A DNA stretch of 64,000 nt from Parvularcula mediterranea (GTDB taxonomy: Bacteria > Pseudomonadota > Alphaproteobacteria > Caulobacterales > Parvularculaceae): the NCBI RefSeq assembly GCF_013085255.1, contig NZ_JABFCX010000002.1:1044501-1108500 (forward strand), given 5' to 3'. Of the stretch, positions 51,778 through 59,750 are shown piece after piece. The notes under the pieces were generated by a model. That model was not told the origin of the DNA. It worked only from the letters and a program-made list of their open reading frames with translations, and did no database searches. The translations under genes were made by a program, and so were the position numbers. How positions within the stretch are numbered: position 1 is the first letter of the stretch; every line of letters begins with the position of its first letter.

Positions 51778-52322
51778 GGCGTTCGGGTTTTGCTGAGCGC
51801 GGCGGAAAGCGCATCGGCGAGCTCTCCGCGCTCCTTCGGCGAGAGAAAGCTCCCGATAATCAGTGTCTTGCCGCCTTCGGTGAGCTTCAGCTGGCTCTCA
51901 TGCTTCACGGGCCGATCGATCCACAGGCGCACCCAATAGGGCGACAGCTTCCACCGGGTCTCGTGGCCTGAAGGGAGCACGCGGCTCACCCAGAGCGCCT
52001 CGTCGGTGAGCATCACCCGCTCATGCCGCCGCCCTTGTGCGTAGGACAGGCGGAAGGCCCACCAGACGATCAGAATGTCGATCCCGCAGAAGAAGGCCAC
52101 AGGCCACGCGCCGAGGGTCAGATAGATGAACCCGTTCACAAGGTTGACCCCGATGACCACCGCCAGAACCCTGAAAAAGCCGTCCCGCGAGAGTGACCGG
52201 TTAGGATAGAGAAGCGCGTGGAACCTGAAATCATCCTCGGGCGCCACGGGGTCAGGACCGGAAAGCCTGGCCTTTCCGGTGGCGTGGGGCGGCATGGTCT
52301 CGATGGAGGTCGTTCTGGCCAT
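51774..52322 (-). CDS. DUF2244 family membrane protein
   Basis: A DUF2244 protein of about 182 residues. After a hydrophilic N-terminus come FRFHALLYPNRSLSRDGF and two helices (FRVLAVVIGVNLVNGFIYLT and AWPVAFFCGIDILIVWWAFR), then a cytoplasmic domain with HERVMLTDEALWVSRVL and YWVRLWID. The ATG is chosen as giving a normal length; an upstream GTG at 52427 adds 35 unlikely residues. It is coupled to the downstream small gene. Family function is unknown. Confidence 0.82.
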   Translation of the reverse strand: MARTTSIETMPPHATGKARLSGPDPVAPEDDFRFHALLYPNRSLSRDGFFRVLAVVIGVNLVNGFIYLTLGAWPVAFFCGIDILIVWWAFRLSYAQGRRHERVMLTDEALWVSRVLPSGHETRWKLSPYWVRLWIDRPVKHESQLKLTEGGKTLIIGSFLSPKERGELADALSAALSKTRTP

Positions 52323-52449
52323 GGGGGTGATCTGCCTCATCCAGCGCCAGAAGCAACGGCGCGCAATGTCGCCGCAATTCTGCGCCTTTCCCTTGCGCTT
52401 GAGGGCCGCAGCGCGCCAGTCTCCCACGACCTAACACTAGGAGTGAACC

Positions 52450-52782
52450 ATGGCTGATTTCGAAGAGCACCTCGCGGACGTCCGCAAATATGACAGCGGC
52501 GCCGATGAGGCCGTCGTAAAGAAGCTCTACAACCGCCTGCGCCTGACCATCTCGAACCGCGATGCGGCGACGGTGGCGTGCTCGGACAAGTCAGAGCTCG
52601 AGACCGTGCGCGACGGCTTCTGCAAGAAGACCCTCGGCCTCGACGCCAAGCATTCAGACGATGAGATCATGGGCGTCCTCGAGAATGTTTGCCAGGAGAT
52701 GTCCGACGAGAAGCGCGGCAAGCCGCGGGTGCCCTACTACTACCTCGTTGCGAAGCACACGGGTACGCTCGACAAGCTTTAA
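52450..52782 (+). CDS. DUF2853 family protein
   Basis: A 110-residue soluble, mostly helical protein matching DUF2853: ADFEEHLADVRKYDSGADEA, VKKLYNRLRLTISNRDAATV and the ending PYYYLVAKHTGTLDKL. AGGAG about 6 bases before the ATG is a good ribosome-binding site. It is monocistronic with a terminator after it. Structures of the family show a small helical fold of unknown role. Confidence 0.9.
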   Translation: MADFEEHLADVRKYDSGADEAVVKKLYNRLRLTISNRDAATVACSDKSELETVRDGFCKKTLGLDAKHSDDEIMGVLENVCQEMSDEKRGKPRVPYYYLVAKHTGTLDKL

Positions 52783-52805
52783 GTCTCTGAGATTGCTGGA
52801 TTATG

Positions 52806-52838
52806 GAGCGCGCGGGCAATGCTCGCGCGCTCGTTTTT
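52806..52838 (+). terminator. Rho-independent terminator after the DUF2853 gene
   Basis: GAGCGCGCG pairs with CGCGCGCTC across a 9-base loop, and GTTTTTG follows at once. It lies about 25 bases past the stop codon. Strong stem and T-run make it convincing. Confidence 0.88.
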
Positions 52839-52843
52839 GTCTG

Positions 52844-52872
52844 ATGGATGCTGAATCGAGTTCAGGATGACG
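52844..52872. repeat. Short dispersed palindromic repeat, copy 2
   Basis: Core CTGAA-TCGAG-TTCAG followed by GATGACGG aligns with copy 1 near 12.29 kb (CCTGGA-TCAAG-TCCAGG). The stem bases differ on both sides so that pairing is preserved. It lies in opposite orientation to copy 3, 25 bases away. Confidence 0.75.
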
Positions 52873-52897
52873 GGTGGGGAACAGACCTCGCAGTTAT

Positions 52898-52926
52898 CGT
52901 CATCCCGGACTTGATCCGGGACCCAT
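52898..52926. repeat. Short dispersed palindromic repeat, copy 3 (inverted)
   Basis: CGTCATCCCGGACTTGATCC contains the 7-base arms TCCCGGA and TCCGGGA around CTTGA; read on the minus strand it aligns with copies 1 and 2. Reading through it in frame gives the peptide RHPGLDPG, so apparent extensions of the nth gene into this element are spurious. Confidence 0.8.
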
Positions 52927-52978
52927 CACAGAAAGAGACCGCGCGAAGCGCTCCTTCGTCACGCTGGACATAAGCGCG

Positions 52979-53728
52979 ATGTCAGCCCTACTTCGCCCCA
53001 TGCCGCGCCCCATGAAAAAGGACGATATCGAGGAGTTCATCCGCCGCCTTTCCGAGGCGATGCCGGAGCCTGAGACGGAGCTTGAGTATCAGAGCCCGTT
53101 CGAACTCCTCGTCGCCGTGGCCCTGTCCGCGCAGGCAACGGACGTGTCGGTCAACGCCTGCACGCGGAAGCTCTACCCGGTGGCCAATACGCCCGATGCG
53201 ATCCTCGCTCTCGGTGAGGAAGGGCTGGCGGAATACATCAAGACCATCGGGCTGTGGCGGAACAAGGCGAAGAACGTCATCGCCCTCTGCCGCATCTTGA
53301 TCGACGAGCATGGCGGTGTGGTGCCGGAGACGAGGGAAGAGCTGCAAAGCCTCCCGGGCGTCGGGCGCAAGACGGCGGATGTCGTTCTCAACGTCGCCTT
53401 CGGTCAGCCGACGATTGCGGTCGATACGCACATCTTCCGCGTCTCGAACCGCACCGGGCTCGCCAGCGGCAAGACGGCCGACCAGGTGGCGGACAAGCTG
53501 CCCAAGCGCATCCCTGCGCCCTATCTTCAGGATGCCCACCACTGGCTGATCCTGCATGGGCGTTACGTCTGCAAGGCGCGGACGCCCGAATGCTGGCGGT
53601 GTGAGGTCAATGACCTCTGCGGTTTCAAACCGAAGACCCCTTCCCCCGAAGAGCAGAAAGCGGCGAAGAAGGCGGCTCCTAAACGCAAGGCGGTGAAGAA
53701 GGCCGCCAGGAAGAAAAAGGCCGCGTAA
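52979..53728 (+). CDS. nth: Endonuclease III
   Basis: Base-excision-repair glycosylase/AP lyase for oxidised pyrimidines, about 249 residues. The helix-hairpin-helix LPGVGRKTADVVLNVAFG holds the catalytic Lys, VDTHIFRVSNR the catalytic Asp, and the [4Fe-4S] cluster Cys are in CKARTPECWRCEVNDLC. A Lys/Ala-rich tail of about 25 residues (AAPKRKAVKKAARKKKAA) extends past the cluster and may aid DNA binding. The start is uncertain: ATGs at 52979, 53000 and 53012 are all possible, none with a strong ribosome-binding site. Confidence 0.94.
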   Translation: MSALLRPMPRPMKKDDIEEFIRRLSEAMPEPETELEYQSPFELLVAVALSAQATDVSVNACTRKLYPVANTPDAILALGEEGLAEYIKTIGLWRNKAKNVIALCRILIDEHGGVVPETREELQSLPGVGRKTADVVLNVAFGQPTIAVDTHIFRVSNRTGLASGKTADQVADKLPKRIPAPYLQDAHHWLILHGRYVCKARTPECWRCEVNDLCGFKPKTPSPEEQKAAKKAAPKRKAVKKAARKKKAA

Positions 53729-53731
53729 GCC

Positions 53732-54418
53732 ATGAAGGACAAGGTCATCACCGCCCTCGACCTCACCACCGTCGAGGAAGCCGAAGCGCTGGTGGCGCTG
53801 CTCGGTGACGAAGGCGTCGCCTATAAGATCGGCTACCAGCTTTTCCCGCTGGGCGGCTACGCGCTCGCCCGAAGGCTGGTGGAGCGAGGCAAGCAGGTCT
53901 TCATCGACGCCAAGCTCCTCGACATCGGTTCCACCGTCGAAAAGGGCGTCAGGAGCCTCACCAAGATCGGTGCGCATCTCCTCACCGTCCATGCCGACGG
54001 CGACGCGATCCGCGGCGCGGTGGAGGGGCGGGGAGACAGCCACCTGAAGATCCTCGCGGTCACGGTGCTGACGAGCTGGGACCAGGAAGCGGTGACAAGC
54101 CACGGGATCACCGACAGCGTCCCTGACCTCGTCCTCCGCCGGGCAGAGCTTGCTCTTAAATCCGGGGCAGACGGCCTGATTGCTTCGGCCCAGGAGGCAC
54201 CGGTGCTGCGCGAGCGGTTCGGATCGGAGCCCCTGATCATCACTCCGGGCATCAGGCCCGCAGGCTCTGCTGCCGGCGACCAGAAGCGGATCGTCACCCC
54301 TTCGGAAGCCATTGCCAACGGCGCGAGCGCGCTCGTGATCGGGAGGCCCATCACGGCAGCGGAGAGCCCGCGCGGTGCGCTCACGAAGATCTACGAAGAG
54401 CTCGAAGGCACGGCGTGA
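53732..54418 (+). CDS. pyrF: Orotidine 5'-phosphate decarboxylase
   Basis: A 228-residue OMP decarboxylase completing UMP synthesis. The catalytic charged network is in VFIDAKLLDIGSTVEKGV (Asp-Lys-Asp), and the phosphate site in TPGIRPAGSAAGDQKRIVTP and LVIGRPIT. It starts 3 bases after nth, and GTGA couples its stop to the start of proB. The N-terminal KDKVITALDLTTVEEA is standard. Confidence 0.96.
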   Translation: MKDKVITALDLTTVEEAEALVALLGDEGVAYKIGYQLFPLGGYALARRLVERGKQVFIDAKLLDIGSTVEKGVRSLTKIGAHLLTVHADGDAIRGAVEGRGDSHLKILAVTVLTSWDQEAVTSHGITDSVPDLVLRRAELALKSGADGLIASAQEAPVLRERFGSEPLIITPGIRPAGSAAGDQKRIVTPSEAIANGASALVIGRPITAAESPRGALTKIYEELEGTA

Positions 54419-55194
54419 ACAGCCCCGCATCTCTCCTGAGGGGCGCAAAGCGCCTCGTGGTGAAGGTCGGCTCGTCACTCGTCGCGGGGGGCGACATCTT
54501 TCGCCATGACGGGTTTGCGGGCGACCTTGCTGGCTTGAGCGCCGAAGCGGTCCTTATCAGCTCTGGCGCTGTGGCGCTCGGGCGGCGGGCCGCGCCTGAC
54601 GTGGCAGGTGAGACCCTGGCGCAAAGGCAGGCGCTTTCGGCCATCGGCCAGCCGCTCCTCATGGCGACGTGGGAGCAGGCGATGGGTGGGGCCAACGCGC
54701 GGACGGCGCAGGTCCTCCTGACCCCTGACGTGACGGATGATCCCAAGCGGCGGGAGAACGCCAAAGCGACCATCGAAGCGCTTCTGAGCGCCGGGATGCT
54801 GCCGATCGTCAACGAGAACGACACGGTGGCGACGGACGAGCTGCGCTATGGCGACAATGACAGGCTGGCGGCGCAGACGGCGGCGCTGGTCGGGGCGGAC
54901 CTGCTGGTCCTTCTCTCCGACGTGGAAGGCTATTTCGACGACGACCCCGGCAAGTCACCGGGTGCCAGGCACTGGCCGGTGATCCCACCTGAGGTGCTCA
55001 GCGATCCTGCAGCGCACATCCCGCAGGAAGCCTCCGCCCTCGGCACCGGCGGCATGCGGTCGAAAGTGGAAGCAGCCCGCCTCGCGGTGGAGGCAGGCAT
55101 TCCGGTGCTGATCGGTTCGGGGAGGGGGCAAAGGCCCCTTGGCCGCCTCGCGGGCGGTGAGGGCAGGGCCTCGATGGCCCTGCCGCAGGGTTAG
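54415..55194 (+). CDS. proB: Glutamate 5-kinase, short form without PUA domain
   Basis: First enzyme of proline synthesis, phosphorylating glutamate. The amino-acid-kinase motifs are complete: RLVVKVGSSLVAGG, LISSGAVALGRR, VNENDTVATDELRYGDNDRL and ALGTGGMRSKVEAARLA. The protein ends at 259 residues, about 100 short of the common form, and lacks the C-terminal PUA domain. The start is a GTG overlapping the pyrF stop. proA is not adjacent. Its stop interlocks with that of the convergent EF-hand gene (TTAG). Confidence 0.92.
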   Translation: MNSPASLLRGAKRLVVKVGSSLVAGGDIFRHDGFAGDLAGLSAEAVLISSGAVALGRRAAPDVAGETLAQRQALSAIGQPLLMATWEQAMGGANARTAQVLLTPDVTDDPKRRENAKATIEALLSAGMLPIVNENDTVATDELRYGDNDRLAAQTAALVGADLLVLLSDVEGYFDDDPGKSPGARHWPVIPPEVLSDPAAHIPQEASALGTGGMRSKVEAARLAVEAGIPVLIGSGRGQRPLGRLAGGEGRASMALPQG

Positions 55195-55964
55195 CCGGCG
55201 CGCGGAGGCATCGGCGGCTCAGGCATCGGGCGCGAGCGCATCTCCGCTTCGAGGTCAGCGAAAGCCATCTCGATCTCGGACTGGGTGGCGTTCGGGTCCA
55301 CCGTGCGGCTCTCGGCCATGATGGACAGCGACCGGCGTGCTTGGTCCTCAATGTCGTAGGTGACGATTTCGAGGGTGATCACCCGGCTCATCTCGCCGTC
55401 TCGTTCGATCGTTTCGACCGAGCGCTTGGAGAAGCTGCCCTGGGGCTCGAACTCTTCAGGGGACAGGGTGCCGCTCTTGTCGGTGTCGAGGGCTTCGAAA
55501 AGGCGGCTCATGCCATCAGCCGAGCGCGGGGCACGCGGCGCGGGCGGGGCTTCCATATTGCCCTTGCGCTTGACGATACGGACTTCCTCGACCTCGACAT
55601 TGTCCTCGGTCATCTGCCCGCGATCCGCGAACTCCGACAGGCTCAGCGCACCGTCGCCATTGCGGTCATAGGCGCGGAACGTTGAGTCATCGGCAAGGCT
55701 GACACCGGTGCCGAAGGTGGCGGCCGCAAGGGCTGCACCGATGCCGCCCGCAGCGGTCTTGAAGGGGTTGTTCTTAAACATGGACATAAGGCTTCTCTCT
55801 TCCTGGGTTGGAAGGGCCTGGGCCTCGAGGTCGTCGGCGATGAACTGCCTGACGATATCCGACGCGGTGACACCGCGCTCCTTGCAAGCCTCCATGAAGG
55901 CCCGCTTCTGGGTGTAGGGAAGCCTGATCTCCAAGCTCTCGGATTTCTTTTCCGGCCGTTTCAT
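55191..55964 (-). CDS. Ribbon-helix-helix plus EF-hand protein
   Basis: A 257-residue protein of odd make-up. Residues 8-48 resemble a ribbon-helix-helix DNA-binding unit (SLEIRLPYTQKRAF then RGVTASDIVRQFIADDL). A hydrophobic stretch at about 68-91 (TAAGGIGAALAAATFGTGVS) follows. Two canonical EF-hand loops come next: DRNGDGALSLSE near 100 and DTDKSGTLSPEE near 160, each with correct Ca2+ ligands. GAGGAG 6 bases before this ATG supports the full-length start, yet an internal ATG (55787 or 55781) would give a signal-peptide protein ending VSLA-DD. Either a membrane calcium-responsive regulator or two products are possible. Confidence 0.75.
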   Translation of the reverse strand: MKRPEKKSESLEIRLPYTQKRAFMEACKERGVTASDIVRQFIADDLEAQALPTQEERSLMSMFKNNPFKTAAGGIGAALAAATFGTGVSLADDSTFRAYDRNGDGALSLSEFADRGQMTEDNVEVEEVRIVKRKGNMEAPPAPRAPRSADGMSRLFEALDTDKSGTLSPEEFEPQGSFSKRSVETIERDGEMSRVITLEIVTYDIEDQARRSLSIMAESRTVDPNATQSEIEMAFADLEAEMRSRPMPEPPMPPRAG

Positions 55965-56111
55965 CATCGTCTCCTCATCGAGGTCCCGGGGCCCGGGTGA
56001 GGAAAGCCGAGCAGGAACCAGCGTCCCGAAGGTAGTGAATGTGCGCCCGGATGCACGTGAAATGCTGTCCGGACGCGCAGAATTGCTGCAGTTTTCGTGC
56101 CTGAGAAGGGC

Positions 56112-57122
56112 CTAATCAGCGTCCCGCTGTGCCCGCCATTCTTCGAGGCTCAGGCCCTCGCGGACGCCTTCGCAGACATATTTCTGGAGCTCGTCGGCGG
56201 CTTCCTGATCGTCGTCGAGAAGCTCTTCGGGCTGGATCGGCTTGCCGATCTTGAAGTCGAAGGTCTGGCCCTTCTTGTTCATCAGCTCGTGGAACAGGGT
56301 CATGTTCCTCAGCTCCTCGTCGATATTGTTGAACCAGTAGTAGAGCCATGAGTTGCGGCTCTTCAGGTTCACCGGGATCACCGGGCACTTGTAGCGTTTG
56401 GGCAGGTTGGCGACCGTCGACATCCAGGGGCGCTCGATGAGCTCCTTGTCGTCGTTCATGTAGGCGAGGCGGCCTGACGGGAAGAGGATGATCGACCGGC
56501 CCTGGTCGAAGGCTTTCTTCGTGGCCTTGAGGGTTTCACGGCTCTTGGCCCGGCTTTTCTTGTCGTCGCGCCACTCGACCGGGATCAGCTTGTCCGTGAG
56601 GCGCGGGTTGAGCCTGATCGCGTCGGCATTGACGAAGACGATAGGGTCGGGGCGCACCTCGGTGATGACGTCATGGAGCGCGAGGCCGTCAGCGATACCT
56701 GTGGGGTGGTTGCAGGCGATGATGCAGGGGCCGTCCTTGGGTATGTTCTCGATACCGTCGACCTCCAGCTTCATCTGGATCATGCGCGAGGCGTATCCGA
56801 AGGCCTCCTTGGCATCCATGCGGCCCGCCTCGTCGACCATGCGCTTGGCTTTGCCGTAGTCGAGGACGCCGTTGAGGGTCAGCCGGTAGAGCGGCCAGAA
56901 CGTCGACTGCGAAAGCTTGATCGCCCGCTCGCGGATCAGCTGGTCCACGATGTGCTGGTGGCGCGTCAGGTGACCCGTGTCTGTCGGGGGCCGCACATAG
57001 TAGGGGCTGGTCGACTGCCACTCATAGATCTCGCGGTCGGCCTCGCTGCCCTCAGGGGAGAGCGGCTTGGCGTCGGAGCCGAGCATGGTGTGGTCGATCT
57101 CGATAGGCGTCTTGTCGTCCAA
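56112..57122 (-). CDS. Lysophospholipid acyltransferase-like protein (PlsC superfamily)
   Basis: A 336-residue acyltransferase. The active-site block is IIACNHPTGIADGLALHD (His followed by Asp), and the acceptor-binding block is SIILFPSGRLAY. A long N-terminal region of about 100 residues precedes the domain, and no membrane helix is obvious, resembling hemolysin/ornithine-lipid-type acyltransferases. It follows rph by 3 bases. Substrate is unknown. Confidence 0.86.
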   Translation of the reverse strand: MDDKTPIEIDHTMLGSDAKPLSPEGSEADREIYEWQSTSPYYVRPPTDTGHLTRHQHIVDQLIRERAIKLSQSTFWPLYRLTLNGVLDYGKAKRMVDEAGRMDAKEAFGYASRMIQMKLEVDGIENIPKDGPCIIACNHPTGIADGLALHDVITEVRPDPIVFVNADAIRLNPRLTDKLIPVEWRDDKKSRAKSRETLKATKKAFDQGRSIILFPSGRLAYMNDDKELIERPWMSTVANLPKRYKCPVIPVNLKSRNSWLYYWFNNIDEELRNMTLFHELMNKKGQTFDFKIGKPIQPEELLDDDQEAADELQKYVCEGVREGLSLEEWRAQRDAD

Positions 57123-57125
57123 GGA

Positions 57126-57830
57126 TCAGACCTCGTTCTGCTTGGCGGTGAGCTCGGCGCAGCCCTGCTTGGCGAGGGCGAAGATGGCCTGGAACTGCTC
57201 TTCGGAGAAGGGATCGCCTTCAGCCGTGGCCTGAACCTCCACCAGACCGCCGGTGCCGGTCATGACGAAGTTGGCGTCAGCTTGAGCGTTGGAATCCTCG
57301 TCATAATCGAGATCGAGGACCGGGCCGCCACCATAGAGGCCGCAGGATACGGCTGCGATCGAGCCTGTGAGCGGGTCCTTGGTGATAACGCCGTCTTTCA
57401 AGGCCCAACGGATGGCTTCGCGTAGGGCGACGAAACCGCCGGTGATCGAGGCGCAGCGCGTGCCGCCATCGGCCTGGATGACATCGCAGTCGACGGTGAT
57501 CTGACGCTCGCCGAGGGCCTTGAAGTCGACCACTGCGCGCAAAGAGCGGCCAATCAGGCGCTGGATTTCCTGGGTCCGGCCGGACGGGCCGTTCTTGGTA
57601 TCGCGGCGACCACGGGTGTGCGTGGCCCGCGGAAGCATCGAGTACTCAGCCGTCACCCAGCCCGTACCCCGGCCGCGCATCCATGGCGGGACGTTCTCTT
57701 CCCAGCTGGCCGTACACAGGACGTGGGTGTTGCCCGCCTTGATCAGGCACGAGCCCTCGGCATAGCGAGAAACGCCTGTTTCTATAGTGACTTGGCGAAG
57801 TTCATTGAAGGTCCGACCGGACGGGCGCAT
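57126..57830 (-). CDS. rph: Ribonuclease PH
   Basis: A 234-residue phosphorolytic 3'-exoribonuclease that trims tRNA ends. It has [38 protein letters not shown] and [19 protein letters not shown]. The ATG is fixed by AGGAG 5 bases upstream and by the MRPSGR family start; an upstream GTG overlaps that site. No hrcA is adjacent, unlike many alphaproteobacteria where the two genes diverge. Confidence 0.97.
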   Translation of the reverse strand: MRPSGRTFNELRQVTIETGVSRYAEGSCLIKAGNTHVLCTASWEENVPPWMRGRGTGWVTAEYSMLPRATHTRGRRDTKNGPSGRTQEIQRLIGRSLRAVVDFKALGERQITVDCDVIQADGGTRCASITGGFVALREAIRWALKDGVITKDPLTGSIAAVSCGLYGGGPVLDLDYDEDSNAQADANFVMTGTGGLVEVQATAEGDPFSEEQFQAIFALAKQGCAELTAKQNEV

Positions 57831-58034
57831 GGGCACTCCTTAATCTTGAAGCGCACCCCTAGCGGGCGTCAGGCGCGGCGTCGATGGTGACTGGGTTACG
57901 CCCCTGAGAAGCTTCAGTTCCTACCGAATCGTCATCACGCGGCCACAGTTCCGCCTCTTGAGTGCCCCCGTTTTCTGGACAAGTGTTCCGCCCGGACCTC
58001 ACGGGAACGTGTGGGTGGGTAGGAGGAATTACCA

Positions 58035-59738
58035 ATGTTCAAGCTTCGGCTGACGGCCGGCGCCGCGTTGATGGCGCTTGTCTCGGGGTGTTTGCCCCAG
58101 GGCTCGGGGAGCGGCTCAGCAGGGGGAGCAGGAACTGGGGGCGGTCAGGCACCGCCGCCGCCAACATCTATCAGTCAGGCAGACGCCGTGCGCTTCTTGC
58201 AGCAGGCCAGCTTCGGGGGAACGCCCGAAGAGGTCAGCCAGCTCAGGAACAACGGCATCGAGCCCTGGCTCGTCGCGCAGCTCAACGCGCCTTACGCGCC
58301 TTACACGCCGCGGATCCAAGAGATCGACCGCTCGCGGTTCATTCAGACAAGAGACTATGTCGAGCTCTGGTGGGAGCGCATCGTCAATGGCGACGCCCAG
58401 CTTCGGGAGCGAATGGCCTATGCGCTTTCGCAGATCGTGGTTGTTTCCCTCCGGGACCCCGGCGTTGCCAAGCAGCGACTTGCATTTGCAACGTATACAG
58501 ATCTTATTCAGCGTGAGGCACTCGGGAACTATTGCGATCTCATCCGTGAGGTGACGATGACGCCCGCAATGGGCATCTTCCTCACGCACCTGGGGAATAA
58601 GAAGGCGGATGCCGAAACAGGCTTCGTTCCTGACGAGAACTACGCGCGTGAGATCCTTCAGCTCTTCACGATTGGTCTCGAAACGCTCGATGCCGCGGGT
58701 CGGAGTACGGGTGCTGAGACCTACACCCCTGAGGATGTGTCAGGACTGGCCGCGGTCTTCACGGGCCTCTCATGGGCGGATACAGATTTCGACCGTCCAC
58801 GGATTGATGAATTCAATCGCTACGCTCTGATGGAGGGTTACCGGGCAGAGCACGAGGCGATGCCGAAGAGCTTCCTCGGCACGACAATCGACTTCGGTGA
58901 GGACGCGGAGACGAGCGTTGCGGCCACGCTGGACTTCCTCCTGAGCCATCCGAACGTAGCGCCCTTCATCTCGAAGCAGCTGATCCAGAAGCTCGTGACG
59001 TCGAACCCCTCGCCGCAATATGTGCGCCGGGTGGCTGAGACGTTCGAGGCAGGCAGGTACACGCTGGCCAATGGCCAATCGATTGGAACGGGCAGGCGTT
59101 GCGACCTTGCGGCTACCGCGGCGGCCATCCTCACCGACGAGGAGGCGCGTCGTCCTGCCGGCAACGATTACGGAAAGATCCGCTCGCCCATCCTGCGCCT
59201 CGCTCAGCTCATACGAACCTACCGGGTCGATCAGGAAGTGACCCGCTTCGGTGAAATCCCGAACGCCTTCTTCATCAGCGATGCCGAGGACTCCGACAAG
59301 TTGGGCGTCAATGCCTTCCTGTCGCCCTCGGTCTTCAACTTCTACCGACCGGGTTATGTCGGTCCGGGTACGGAGAGTGCAGACCTCGACCTTGTCACGC
59401 CGGAGTATCAGCTCGCAACGACGCCTTCACTGGTTGGATACATCAACGCTGTCCGCCGGTATGCGTCCCAGCCGAACCGCGGCGTCACTGATTTTGACGT
59501 TGCTGTCATCGACTACCAGCGGCTCACCGATGTTGCTGACGATGCCACGGCCCTCCTCAACAGGGTGGATGGCGATCTGACGGGAGGTCTGCTTTCTGCC
59601 GAAAACCGAGAGAAGATTCTCTCCGTCCTCGAGATGATCGAGGTAAAGGGTAACGATGCCGACAATGATCGGAAGAAGCGGGTTGAGACCGCGCTCTTCA
59701 TGGTCGCCATCTCCCCCGAATATGTTGTTCAGCGTTAG
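58035..59738 (+). CDS. DUF1800 family lipoprotein
   Basis: A 567-residue exported protein. A lipobox (LMALVSGCLP) is followed by a Gly/Ser-rich linker and then the DUF1800 core: AVRFLQQASFGGTPEEVSQL, RERMAYALSQIVVVS, DENYAREILQLFTIGL and FISKQLIQKLVT. The start has AGGAGGA upstream. It is followed by a DUF1501 gene, and this pair recurs widely in marine bacteria. The role of both families is unsettled; involvement with surface or exported polymers is a guess. Confidence 0.92.
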   Translation: MFKLRLTAGAALMALVSGCLPQGSGSGSAGGAGTGGGQAPPPPTSISQADAVRFLQQASFGGTPEEVSQLRNNGIEPWLVAQLNAPYAPYTPRIQEIDRSRFIQTRDYVELWWERIVNGDAQLRERMAYALSQIVVVSLRDPGVAKQRLAFATYTDLIQREALGNYCDLIREVTMTPAMGIFLTHLGNKKADAETGFVPDENYAREILQLFTIGLETLDAAGRSTGAETYTPEDVSGLAAVFTGLSWADTDFDRPRIDEFNRYALMEGYRAEHEAMPKSFLGTTIDFGEDAETSVAATLDFLLSHPNVAPFISKQLIQKLVTSNPSPQYVRRVAETFEAGRYTLANGQSIGTGRRCDLAATAAAILTDEEARRPAGNDYGKIRSPILRLAQLIRTYRVDQEVTRFGEIPNAFFISDAEDSDKLGVNAFLSPSVFNFYRPGYVGPGTESADLDLVTPEYQLATTPSLVGYINAVRRYASQPNRGVTDFDVAVIDYQRLTDVADDATALLNRVDGDLTGGLLSAENREKILSVLEMIEVKGNDADNDRKKRVETALFMVAISPEYVVQR

Positions 59739-59750
59739 GAGGATATGATC

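Noticed and set aside
52874-52978. Longer N-terminus for endonuclease III
   Set aside because: The extension translates the dispersed repeat (RHPGLDPG) and has no counterpart in the family.
52988-54478. A 496-codon open frame antisense to nth and pyrF
   Set aside because: Both sense genes are certain from catalytic motifs; the antisense product is Arg/Asp-rich with no recognisable fold.
55990-56020. CCCGGGGCCCGGG near-palindrome upstream of the EF-hand gene as operator
   Set aside because: It is imperfect, purely G/C, and easily arises by chance in this composition; no second copy supports it.
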